From JABCPE02 sp963518955 (GTDB taxonomy: Bacteria > Bacteroidota > Bacteroidia > Flavobacteriales > Weeksellaceae): a stretch of DNA of 64,000 nucleotides. Positions 9,334 to 16,495 of the stretch are shown piece after piece. Under the pieces are notes generated by a model that made no database searches, had not been told where the DNA came from, and worked only from the letters and a program-made list of their open reading frames with translations. A program made the position numbers and the translations under genes. Position 1 is the stretch's first letter. Each line of letters opens with the position of its first letter. The stretch lies in contig CAUQKI010000005.1 of the NCBI GenBank assembly GCA_963518955.1, positions 50,284 to 114,283 on the forward strand, in the 5' to 3' direction.

Positions 9334-10083
9334 TTATGTTGTTTTTTTCTCTATTTTTTTGAGATAGACAGGGATAAGCTGGTCTAAAGTGGTCATTATT
9401 TTAGGGAAATCATTGGTTTTGATGTATCCCGCTACTTCTGGTTTTTGTGTCAGAGAAAACTGAATGAACTCCGCCACTTTCAGCTCTGGAATTCCCTTGC
9501 TGACGAAATATTCCGAATCCACTCTTTCACTTATCCATGTGGCGTTATTCTGGAATTGCTCATATTTTTCCAGCCGCTGTTTTTGCTCTTTTTTCTTCTT
9601 CCCAGCGAACAATGATGCCATATTAAAACTAATTCCCGCAGAACCAGAAATGCTTCGCACTTGTTTTTCAATGGTTTCTGTTCCCAGCGATTTTTGAATT
9701 TTAGCATTGACATCTTCCTTGTCCAGACTTTTGGAGTCTTTGGCAAGATTTCCCGTTAGTTTCAGCCTGCTGATAACCACTTCTTCTATTGTCACAGTGG
9801 ATTTTTGCAGTCTAAAATATTTTTCTTCCTGAAAATCAGCAGATTTCACAACATGAGACACTCGGTCATAGCCTTTCTTTACAAAACGAATTTCATCCTG
9901 CAACTTCGCCGAAATGGTGAACTTTCCGTTTTCATCTGTATTTACTTTTTCATTGGTTTTTAGATTGATAACCAATACATTACCAATAGACAAACCTTCT
10001 TCCGTCTCCACTTTTCCTGAAATACTCTGCGAAAATCCCAAAATACTGAAAAAAAGTGCCGTTATGTATATTATTTTATTCAT
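9334..10083 (-). CDS. Secreted carboxypeptidase-regulatory-like domain protein, copy 2
   Basis: 249 residues with a signal peptide (about 1-18, ending FSQS). Residues 20-95 form a CarboxypepD_reg-like beta-sandwich: SGKVETEEGLSIGNVLVINL, then NGKFTISA and VKKGYDRVSHVVKSADF. This domain is normally the N-terminal extension of TonB-dependent receptors; here no plug or barrel follows. The rest is helical and unrecognised, with a basic patch AGKKKKEQKQ. It is a paralog of the gene at 10085, one base away, sharing the KKGYDR-SH-VKSADF stretch and the pattern IPELKVAEFIQFS. Function unknown; probably periplasmic. Confidence 0.75.
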   Translation of the reverse strand: MNKIIYITALFFSILGFSQSISGKVETEEGLSIGNVLVINLKTNEKVNTDENGKFTISAKLQDEIRFVKKGYDRVSHVVKSADFQEEKYFRLQKSTVTIEEVVISRLKLTGNLAKDSKSLDKEDVNAKIQKSLGTETIEKQVRSISGSAGISFNMASLFAGKKKKEQKQRLEKYEQFQNNATWISERVDSEYFVSKGIPELKVAEFIQFSLTQKPEVAGYIKTNDFPKIMTTLDQLIPVYLKKIEKKTT

Positions 10084-10084
10084 T

Positions 10085-10840
10085 TTACTTATCTATATTA
10101 TTCGTTTCCAGTCTTTTATAGTATACTGGAAACAATTCCTCCAAAATCATCATGATTTGAGTTTGATTACCAGCTTTCATGTGTTTTTTAATCTCTGGTT
10201 TTTCAATGATAGAAAACTCTAAAAACTCATGAATTCTCTCGCTTGGAATTTTATTTTCTATAAAATATTCTTCTCCTAAAAATTCTTTCACCTGCAAGAT
10301 ATCAGCCTGCATTTCTTCATATTTATAACGGGTTTTCTTTCTCCTCGCATTCCCTGTCATCAACTCCTCAAAAGCGTTTATATCAAATGCAATCGCTATA
10401 GGAATAGGCGCTATTTTAACAACATCTTTCCATTTTGCTGGTTTAGGTTTAAACACTGTCCCTTTCTTCACAGTAGGAACTTCTATATCCTTTTTCAGTC
10501 TGTCTATTTTACTTTTTGGAATTATAACCACTTCATTTATAATAGTTTCTGACTTCCTCATTTGCAGTAAAATATGTTTATCAAAATCAGCAGATTTCAC
10601 GATATGAGATATCCTATCATAACCTTTTTTAACGAAACGAAACTCATCCGAAATATTGGCAGCTATCTTAAACTCCCCATTACTGCTGGTATACACCTGC
10701 TCTTTGCTTCTCATGTTAATTACCAGAACCTGTTCCAGCACTATTCCTTCTTCTGTGGTTACCTTTCCAAAGAAAAATTGCTGAGCAGAAATCTGAATCG
10801 TAAAAAAGAAAATACAAAATAAAATTTTCAGCTTTTTCAT
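10085..10840 (-). CDS. Secreted carboxypeptidase-regulatory-like domain protein, copy 1
   Basis: 251 residues with a signal peptide (about 1-19, ending ISAQQ). The CarboxypepD_reg-like domain spans about 22-95 with GKVTTEEGIVLEQVLVIN and FVKKGYDRISHIVKSADF. A helical C-terminal region has IPSERIHEFLEFS, parallel to the neighbour's IPELKVAEFIQFS. The ATG overlaps the stop of the rsmI-like gene as ATGA, so translation is probably coupled, and copy 2 follows after one base. The pair arose by tandem duplication and has diverged strongly outside the sandwich domain. The role is not known. Confidence 0.75.
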   Translation of the reverse strand: MKKLKILFCIFFFTIQISAQQFFFGKVTTEEGIVLEQVLVINMRSKEQVYTSSNGEFKIAANISDEFRFVKKGYDRISHIVKSADFDKHILLQMRKSETIINEVVIIPKSKIDRLKKDIEVPTVKKGTVFKPKPAKWKDVVKIAPIPIAIAFDINAFEELMTGNARRKKTRYKYEEMQADILQVKEFLGEEYFIENKIPSERIHEFLEFSIIEKPEIKKHMKAGNQTQIMMILEELFPVYYKRLETNNIDK

Positions 10841-11535
10841 TGCCCTAAAACAAATATCGCAGGAATTTTATGCAAATCTATTTCTTCTTTCTGCCATTCC
10901 TTTATGGGAAGAGTTTTTATAAATTCTGTCTCTGGATTGTTAATATCCGCCGCTATGCAGAGCGCTGTCTGCGGGGACAAAAACTTACACAAATCCTCCA
11001 AAAGCCTTTGGTTTCGGTAAGGCGTTTCCATAAAAATCTGCGAACATCCTGTTTCCTGCACTTGTTTTTCCAGCTGACGGATTTTATTTTTCCGTTCATC
11101 CTTATCTATCGGAAGATAGCCGTGAAAAGCAAACTGCTGTCCATTAAACCCACTGGAAATCAGCGCTAAAATGATAGAACTCGGGCCATTCACAGGCACC
11201 ACTTTGATGCCGTTTTTATGCGCCCATTTTACCATAATATTCCCTGGATCTGCGATGCACGGCAGCCCCGCTTCCGAAAGCAGTCCAAAATCCGTTCCTT
11301 TTTTCATCAGTTCTTGGGCTTCCTTTAAATCCAAAGTTTCCGAATACTTGTCGAGCAGAAATAATTTTAACTCAGATTGTTTCTTTTCAGGAGCGAAAAA
11401 CTTGATGACTTTTCTCGCCGTTTTTTCATTTTCCACGAAAAAATAATCCAAGTTCATTATATATTCCTTAACAGCAGGAGCAAAATACTCAATCGGCGAA
11501 TTTTCCGATAAATAGGCAGGAAGTAAAAATAGCAT
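10837..11535 (-). CDS. RsmI-like SAM-dependent methyltransferase (tetrapyrrole methylase fold)
   Basis: 232 residues from ATG 11535; an in-frame TTG five codons upstream is less likely. The sequence has the RsmI-type blocks: GLLSEAGLPCIADPG near residue 83, VVPVNGPSSIILALISSGF near 113 and ETPYRNQRLLEDL near 170. RsmI 2'-O-methylates C1402 of 16S rRNA. This protein is shorter than E. coli RsmI (286) and its N-terminus is unusual, so it may be the second RsmI-like paralog that many Bacteroidota carry. It is first in an operon with the two secreted proteins downstream, an unexpected pairing. Confidence 0.8.
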   Translation of the reverse strand: MLFLLPAYLSENSPIEYFAPAVKEYIMNLDYFFVENEKTARKVIKFFAPEKKQSELKLFLLDKYSETLDLKEAQELMKKGTDFGLLSEAGLPCIADPGNIMVKWAHKNGIKVVPVNGPSSIILALISSGFNGQQFAFHGYLPIDKDERKNKIRQLEKQVQETGCSQIFMETPYRNQRLLEDLCKFLSPQTALCIAADINNPETEFIKTLPIKEWQKEEIDLHKIPAIFVLGQ

Positions 11536-11628
11536 AATATTGTGTATCAATTGATTAAATAAAAAAAGAATTTTTCAACTTATCAAAGTTAAAAAATTCC
11601 CTTTGCGAATTATAAAATTTAATATACT

Positions 11629-12360
11629 TTAACTATTGCTTTCAGGCCAGTAGTGGCTGTCTGGATACTCTCTCTTCCCGAAAATAGCAGTCCCCACACG
11701 GATAATCGTAGAGCCCTCCTCTATCGCCGTTTCCAAATCCCCGCTCATCCCCATGGACAGCTCCTTCATCTCTACATTTGGAATATTTTCGGCTATAATT
11801 TGCTGCTGAATTTTCTTCAACAATTGAAAACATTTTCTAACTTCTTCTATCTCAGCACTAAACAGCCCTATGGTCATTAACCCTTTGATTTTCAGCCTGT
11901 CCAAAGTCGCTACTTTCTTCACAAAATCCACCGCTTCACTTGGGTCAAGACCAAACTTGCTGTCTTCATAAGAAGTATTCACTTGAATCAAAACCTCGAT
12001 GGTTTTATCCTCATATTCAAGGCGTTGCTGTAGTTTTTCAGCAGCATCCCAGCGGTCTAAACTCTCTATACACGCCACTTCTGCTTTTAGAATATCTTTA
12101 ATTTTATTGGTCTGAAGATGCCCTATAAAATGCTTAGTATGAGGGACTTCCTTTAATTCTTCATATTTATCTCTCAGCTCCTGCACTTTGTTTTCGCCTA
12201 TCAAGGTTTCTCCCGTAGCCAGAGCCAGTTTTATTCTATCCACAGGAACGGTTTTTGTCGCCAAAAGGAGTTTTACCTCTTCTGGATTTCTTCCTGCTTT
12301 TTTACAAGCCTCTGCCATTCTGCCTTTGATTTCTGCTATATTTTGTGCTATTTCGTTCAT
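11629..12360 (-). CDS. yggS: YggS/PLPBP family pyridoxal-phosphate homeostasis protein
   Basis: 243 residues, a normal length. LLLATKTVPVDRIKLA near residue 30 contains the Lys that binds PLP; IGENKVQEL near 54, HFIGHLQTNK near 76 and LSMGMSGDLETAI near 200 are the family blocks. PLPBP proteins have a PLP-containing TIM barrel without known catalytic turnover and keep PLP and amino-acid pools balanced. The gene stands alone between rsmI-like and dnaA, all on minus. Confidence 0.92.
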   Translation of the reverse strand: MNEIAQNIAEIKGRMAEACKKAGRNPEEVKLLLATKTVPVDRIKLALATGETLIGENKVQELRDKYEELKEVPHTKHFIGHLQTNKIKDILKAEVACIESLDRWDAAEKLQQRLEYEDKTIEVLIQVNTSYEDSKFGLDPSEAVDFVKKVATLDRLKIKGLMTIGLFSAEIEEVRKCFQLLKKIQQQIIAENIPNVEMKELSMGMSGDLETAIEEGSTIIRVGTAIFGKREYPDSHYWPESNS

Positions 12361-12426
12361 TTTGATTATTTTTTCAAAGGTTAATAATTATTTATTTTGC
12401 TAATATAAGTTTTTTCTGTGTTTTTA

Positions 12427-12460
12427 GCAAAAGAAGGATTTTAACTCGTTAAAATCCTTC
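12427..12460 (-). terminator. Terminator of dnaA
   Basis: A perfect 13-base inverted repeat, GAAGGATTTTAAC (12433-12445) and GTTAAAATCCTTC (12448-12460), lies 27 bases past the dnaA stop. TTTT follows on the minus strand. Confidence 0.85.
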
Positions 12461-12487
12461 TTTTGTTCATAAAATAACTTTATCTAT

Positions 12488-13945
12488 CTACGCAAATATT
12501 TTTTCCTTTAAATCTTTGATGTATTTCTTTACTTCTTTATCTATCTTAGAAAAATCTTTGATAGTATTGTAAGCATGCATCACCGTAGTGTGGTCTTTTC
12601 CTCCCATTTCATTGCCTATTTTAGCATAGGTAGCATTGGTATATTCTTTAGAAAAATACATTGCTAATTGTCTTGGCAGGGCAATTTCTCTTTTTCTGGT
12701 TTTGGATAGAAGCTGCTCTTTGTGAATTCCAAAATAATCACAAACCACATCTTGTATTAGTGAAATACTGATTGTTTTATCCTTATTGGTTGCGATTTTA
12801 TTGATGGTTTCTTTTAATAAATCAAGAGTAAGGTCAGACTTATAAATCATGGAATGAGCTATAACTGAGTTAATTACCCCTATAAGTTCTCTCACATTAG
12901 ATTTAACCTCCGATGCCAAAAAGTCTATTATATCCTCACTCAGCTGGATACCATCTCGCTGAAGTTTGTTGCTGATGATTTTCTTTCTTGTAGAAAAATC
13001 TGGCGATTTTATCTCCACAGAAAGTCCCCATTTAAAACGAGAAACGATTCTTTCCTCTATATCTTGGATATCCACAGGCGCTTTATCAGAAGTCAGAACG
13101 ACCTGTTTCCCATTTTGGTGTAAATGGTCAAAAATATGGAAGAATGTATCCTGTGTTGCTTTTTTACCTGAAAGGAACTGAATATCATCTATAATAAGGA
13201 CATCCACCATTTGGTAAAAATTAGCAAATTCTGCTCTTTTCTCAGGATTTTTAGTATTCGCTACATTGATAAACTGCTGAATAAACTTCTCCGATGGGAC
13301 ATAAACCACTATTTTATCTGGGAATTTGTTTTTAACTTCCAGACCTATCCCGTGAGCTATGTGAGTTTTCCCAACTCCCACACCTCCGTAAATAAAAAGC
13401 GGGTTAAAAGATGTCTGCCCTGGTCTGTCTGCAATAGCCTTGGCAGCTGTGAAAGCAAACTTATTACTCTCTCCTTCTATGAAATTCTCAAAAGATAATG
13501 TAGGATTCAGATTTGATTCTACATTTACTTTTTTAATCCCAGGTATCGCAAAATGATTATTCCCTTTCCCTATGAAAGAAGGAGGCATTACTTCCTGTTT
13601 TTTAGGAGTTTGCAGATTTATAGCCTTATAGGTTACTTCCTTTTTTTCTTTTTCCTGTCCTTTTTCTGCTACAGCATACCAAAGTTTTATCCCCTTACCA
13701 AAATACTTTTTTAGGGCGACAGAAAGCAGAGAAATGTAATGTTCCTCTATATATTCTTTGTAGAAGTTGCTTGGAACTCCCAAAGTGAGATTACCATCCA
13801 CAAAAGACAATGGACGAACTTTATCAAACAACAGCGCAAAAGAATCCTCTAATTTTTTAAGGTCTGACCCTTCCTCCGAAGAGGCAAGATTATCCCGCAT
13901 AAAAAAGAGACAATTCTCCCACATTGTTTCTAAATTCCTTTCCAT
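12488..13945 (-). CDS. dnaA: Chromosomal replication initiator protein DnaA
   Basis: 485 residues. Domain I (about 1-90) is followed by a charged linker, then the AAA+ domain with Walker A GGVGVGKTH near 188, Walker B VLIIDDIQFLSGK near 245, and the C-terminal helix-turn-helix with GGKDHTTVMHAYNTI near 448, which reads DnaA boxes. DnaA melts the origin and loads the helicase. No cluster of DnaA boxes is visible in 13946-14104. Two perfect boxes lie 33 kb away, between prmC and parA. Upstream on minus, CATATTTG (14017-14024) is a one-mismatch -7 box. Confidence 0.98.
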   Translation of the reverse strand: MERNLETMWENCLFFMRDNLASSEEGSDLKKLEDSFALLFDKVRPLSFVDGNLTLGVPSNFYKEYIEEHYISLLSVALKKYFGKGIKLWYAVAEKGQEKEKKEVTYKAINLQTPKKQEVMPPSFIGKGNNHFAIPGIKKVNVESNLNPTLSFENFIEGESNKFAFTAAKAIADRPGQTSFNPLFIYGGVGVGKTHIAHGIGLEVKNKFPDKIVVYVPSEKFIQQFINVANTKNPEKRAEFANFYQMVDVLIIDDIQFLSGKKATQDTFFHIFDHLHQNGKQVVLTSDKAPVDIQDIEERIVSRFKWGLSVEIKSPDFSTRKKIISNKLQRDGIQLSEDIIDFLASEVKSNVRELIGVINSVIAHSMIYKSDLTLDLLKETINKIATNKDKTISISLIQDVVCDYFGIHKEQLLSKTRKREIALPRQLAMYFSKEYTNATYAKIGNEMGGKDHTTVMHAYNTIKDFSKIDKEVKKYIKDLKEKIFA

Positions 13946-14050
13946 TTATATCTTTGAATTTATGGTTAAAATTAATTTGATTTTTTTAGAAAATTTCTAA
14001 CCGAAATTGTGTGTCGCAAATATGAAAAATTTAATTTTTAAAAAAAATTT

Positions 14051-14081
14051 TTGCTCTATTGGTTTTTTAAAAATATATTTG
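14051..14081 (+). promoter_or_regulatory. Promoter of the thioesterase gene
   Basis: TTG (14051-14053), a 20-base spacer and TATATTTG (14074-14081) match the Bacteroidota TTG/TAnnTTTG promoter exactly. The start codon follows 23 bases later. Confidence 0.75.
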
Positions 14082-14104
14082 TATGAAGTTTAAAATTTTA
14101 ACAA

Positions 14105-14518
14105 ATGATTAACATAATACACTCATTACGAGTTCGTTACGGAGAAACCGACCCTATGAAATATGTCTACTACGGTAACTACGCTGAGTATCTGGAAGTT
14201 GCCCGAGTTGAACTTTTTCGTGCTATCGGAATTTCATACAATGAGATAGAAAAAAGAGGAATTTGGCTTCCCGTTTCGGAATATAAAATAAAATATATCC
14301 GCCCTGCAAAATACGATGACCTGCTCTACATCCACACCAAAATCACAAAAAAACCTACCGCAAAAATAGAGTTTCATTACGAGATTTTCAATTCTGAGGG
14401 AGAAAAACTCACCGAAGCCTCTACTATTCTATTTTTCCTCGATGCTCAGACGCAAAAAATCATCCGATGCCCTGATTTTCTAATGGATTTAATAGACAAA
14501 CATTGGGAAGAGGTTTAA
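14105..14518 (+). CDS. Acyl-CoA thioesterase, YbgC/FadM-like hotdog fold
   Basis: 137 residues, the size of a single hotdog domain. The N-terminal block VRYGETDPMKYVYYGNYAEYLEVAR holds the Asp and the aromatic/Asn motif of the 4-hydroxybenzoyl-CoA thioesterase/YbgC branch; in YbgC the Asp is catalytic. It hydrolyses acyl-CoA thioesters in the cytoplasm; the chain length preferred cannot be read from sequence. It is transcribed alone from a well-formed promoter. Its TAA shares the tetranucleotide TTAA (14515-14518) with the stop of the convergent gene. Confidence 0.88.
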   Translation: MINIIHSLRVRYGETDPMKYVYYGNYAEYLEVARVELFRAIGISYNEIEKRGIWLPVSEYKIKYIRPAKYDDLLYIHTKITKKPTAKIEFHYEIFNSEGEKLTEASTILFFLDAQTQKIIRCPDFLMDLIDKHWEEV

Positions 14519-14895
14519 TCTATTCTAAATATTTTATTGATAAAAAACACTGATAAACAGCCTATTGCATAACAAAAAATATCTTCCCACGAGAAATAAT
14601 TTCCTATTATAATATAGGCTGGGCTTCCTTTTGGGAAGCCTAATTTTTCGGCAAGTTTGAAATACTGCAACATTTCCACAAAAACAGCGAAAACAAAGAC
14701 AAAAAACAGTAGTTTGTTTTTATTCCTGTATTCGAAAAACGAGTTTATAAGCGTATAAACCAAAACCACCACCAAAATATCTCCCACAAAAGCCCTCACG
14801 AAACACCAGCCTTTCAGAATGGTTGCAATGACCACTTCCACGCTGAAAATCAGCAGAGAAAGGAGAAAATATTTTAAACTAAATCTAAATTTCAT
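14515..14895 (-). CDS. DUF2809-like small membrane protein
   Basis: 126 residues from ATG 14895. The frame is open 28 codons further upstream, but a TAATTTTG promoter box at 14904-14911 lies inside that extension, so the shorter start is preferred. Four hydrophobic helices are visible. An Arg/Lys-rich start, GDILVVVLVYTLINSF and the end block KLGFPKGSPAYIIIGNYFSWEDIFCYAIG resemble DUF2809 proteins, which have no known function. The gene ends inside the last three bases of the thioesterase gene. Confidence 0.7.
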   Translation of the reverse strand: MKFRFSLKYFLLSLLIFSVEVVIATILKGWCFVRAFVGDILVVVLVYTLINSFFEYRNKNKLLFFVFVFAVFVEMLQYFKLAEKLGFPKGSPAYIIIGNYFSWEDIFCYAIGCLSVFFINKIFRID

Positions 14896-14903
14896 ATCTC
14901 GTG

Positions 14904-14911
14904 CAAAATTA
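14904..14911 (-). promoter_or_regulatory. -7 promoter box of the DUF2809-like gene
   Basis: The minus strand reads TAATTTTG. It lies only 8 bases before ATG 14895, implying an extremely short or absent 5' leader. No -33 TTG is visible. Confidence 0.45.
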
Positions 14912-14989
14912 GGGTTCTTTTTGGTTTTATTCTTCTTTTTTCTGAATTTAATTTCTTCAAAAAACATGATAAAAATCATATTCTTGTTT

Positions 14990-15016
14990 TTATTTAGTAT
15001 AAATAAGATTTATTTA
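14990..15016 (+). promoter_or_regulatory. Phased AT-rich half-sites, candidate iron/heme-responsive operator
   Basis: Three 7-base half-sites, TTATTTA (14990-14996), TAAATAA (15000-15006) and TTATTTA (15010-15016), alternate in orientation and are each separated by three bases. This gives two overlapping perfect palindromes with a 10-base period. The third half-site overlaps the -7 box of the first hmuY gene. The geometry resembles overlapping dimer sites such as Fur boxes; the regulator is inferred, not shown. Confidence 0.6.
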
Positions 15017-15022
15017 TCTTTG
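15015..15022 (+). promoter_or_regulatory. -7 promoter box of the hmu locus
   Basis: TATCTTTG matches TAnnTTTG exactly, 22 bases before the first hmuY start. A TTG lies at 14984-14986 but with a 28-base spacer, so the -33 element is weak. That suits a promoter needing derepression. Confidence 0.65.
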
Positions 15023-15044
15023 CAAAAAATTTAATTTAATATTT

Positions 15045-15728
15045 ATGAAAAAAGCATTTTTTAGTATAGCATTAGCTGCTTTGACAGTGGCTTCTTGCAG
15101 CAGAGACAATGATGATTCTACTCCAGCACAGAATCAGGAGCAGACAAACCCAAATCTAAAAACAGTTGCAGATTTAGATGTTAGTAATGCTTCTAAATGG
15201 GTATATTTCTCTTTTTCAAAAGGGACGGCTGTTGATGTTGCAGACCCAGACAATAGCTCTGACTGGGATATCGCCTTTAAAGAATATAATGTAAGAACAA
15301 AAAATGGTGCTTTGAAAACCGAAAACAAAGATATGTCTTCTGTAAAAGAAGCTCCAACATCAGGCTATACAGCGGATAAATCAAGATTAACTTTCGTAGG
15401 AAGAGGAATAGCAGAAGTTGTAAGTTCTCCTGTGATTTACACAGGTTTTTCAACAACTTTTTGGAATAAAATGGAGCAATCTAATCTTTTCAAAGATTTA
15501 ACTGAAGCTAAAAAAACAGAATTAAAAAATAATCTTATAAATGATAATGGCTGGCAGACTTTCTCATATCCTCCTTCTTTCACACAAAACAATTGGGTTT
15601 ATATCGTAAAAACTGCCGATGGAAAAGCTGCTAAAATCCAATTAACAAGCTATAATCACAACACCAAAAATACTACTGGATTTATCACTTTTAAATATCA
15701 AGTAGCAAACAGTAACAATAAATTTTAA
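15045..15728 (+). CDS. hmuY: HmuY-family heme-binding lipoprotein, copy 1
   Basis: 227 residues. The lipoprotein signal ends in LTVASC; Cys18 is followed by SRDNDD, an acidic stretch typical of Bacteroidota surface-lipoprotein export signals. The HmuY fold is marked by SKWVYFSFSKGTAVDV and SDWDIAFKEYNVRTK near residue 70, and NNWVYIVKTADGKAAKIQL near 186. HmuY of Porphyromonas gingivalis captures heme outside the cell and passes it to HmuR. That protein uses two His ligands; this one contains a single His (SYNHN, near residue 203), so heme ligation must differ. First gene of the hmu locus, behind phased half-sites. Confidence 0.88.
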   Translation: MKKAFFSIALAALTVASCSRDNDDSTPAQNQEQTNPNLKTVADLDVSNASKWVYFSFSKGTAVDVADPDNSSDWDIAFKEYNVRTKNGALKTENKDMSSVKEAPTSGYTADKSRLTFVGRGIAEVVSSPVIYTGFSTTFWNKMEQSNLFKDLTEAKKTELKNNLINDNGWQTFSYPPSFTQNNWVYIVKTADGKAAKIQLTSYNHNTKNTTGFITFKYQVANSNNKF

Positions 15729-15753
15729 TTTTTACCCCTTAAATACATAAAAA

Positions 15754-16395
15754 ATGAAAGCAAAAAAAATATTGATACCTCTTTTAGCAGTAAGTCTATT
15801 CACTGTAACATCTTGTAGCAGAGATAATGATGATACACCTTCTTCAAATAATTCAAACAATAATGCTCAAACAAAAGAAGTAACTTTAGATACAACTGAT
15901 AAAACTAAATGGAAATACTTCTCTTTTGAAACAGGAACTGAAGTTACAGTTACAGACCCTAAAACAAGTCTGGAATGGGATATCGCATTTACTTCTTATT
16001 ATGTAAAATTAAACGGAGGTGAGTCTGGAAGCGGGCAAGGAGAAGCTATAAATACTAACAGTAAAGACTACGCATCTGTAAATCAAGCTCCTACTACAGG
16101 ATATACTAAAGACATAAAAGGAACTATGGAAATAGGATATCCTCCAAAAACTCAGGAAGGAACATACTCTTCTATTGTTTCTGGAGGATTTGGTAGCACA
16201 ACTGGATATTTAAATATTTCTCCTAGCAATAAAAGTGTTTGGCCTAGTGTTTATGCTCCAAATCAATGGGTGTATATCTTGAAAACAGCTAAAGGAAAAT
16301 TTGTAAAATTCCAAGTGAACCACTATTATAACGATAGAGGTGCAGCAGGGTATCCTAAATTCAAGTATCAGGTTAGTTCAGATGGGAAATTCTAG
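15754..16395 (+). CDS. hmuY: HmuY-family heme-binding lipoprotein, copy 2
   Basis: 213 residues, 25 bases after copy 1. The lipoprotein signal ends FTVTSC and is again followed by SRDNDD. Shared blocks are KWKYFSFETGTEVTVTDP, LEWDIAFTSYYVKLN and NQWVYILKTAKGKFVKFQV; the rest has diverged, and a Gly/Ser-rich insert follows the second block. It has one His (VNHYYND near residue 190) and one internal Met (GTMEIGY near 126), so it lacks the bis-His pair of P. gingivalis HmuY. Two HmuY copies may bind different heme sources or hand heme from one to the other. A strong hairpin follows 43 bases later. Confidence 0.88.
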   Translation: MKAKKILIPLLAVSLFTVTSCSRDNDDTPSSNNSNNNAQTKEVTLDTTDKTKWKYFSFETGTEVTVTDPKTSLEWDIAFTSYYVKLNGGESGSGQGEAINTNSKDYASVNQAPTTGYTKDIKGTMEIGYPPKTQEGTYSSIVSGGFGSTTGYLNISPSNKSVWPSVYAPNQWVYILKTAKGKFVKFQVNHYYNDRGAAGYPKFKYQVSSDGKF

Positions 16396-16438
16396 TCGCT
16401 TTTTGTAGTAATCTTATTTTATAACAAAATAATTGTGA

Positions 16439-16475
16439 ATGGAATTGCCATATTTTTACGGCAATTCCATTTTTA
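16439..16475 (+). terminator. Hairpin terminator between hmuY copy 2 and hmuR
   Basis: A perfect 11-base inverted repeat, ATGGAATTGCC (16439-16449) and GGCAATTCCAT (16460-16470), is followed by TTTTTAT and then the hmuR start at 16496. No separate promoter for hmuR is visible, so this is probably a partial terminator that sets hmuY mRNA above hmuR mRNA. Confidence 0.8.
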
Positions 16476-16495
16476 TAAATCAAGAAAAATTAAAC

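Noticed and set aside
13946..14104. Origin of replication upstream of dnaA
   Set aside because: No DnaA boxes are present; a full promoter for the thioesterase gene and a weak one for dnaA account for the region.
16439..16495. hmuR start at ATG 16439
   Set aside because: It lies in the arm of a terminator hairpin and would add 19 residues before an otherwise perfect signal peptide starting at 16496.
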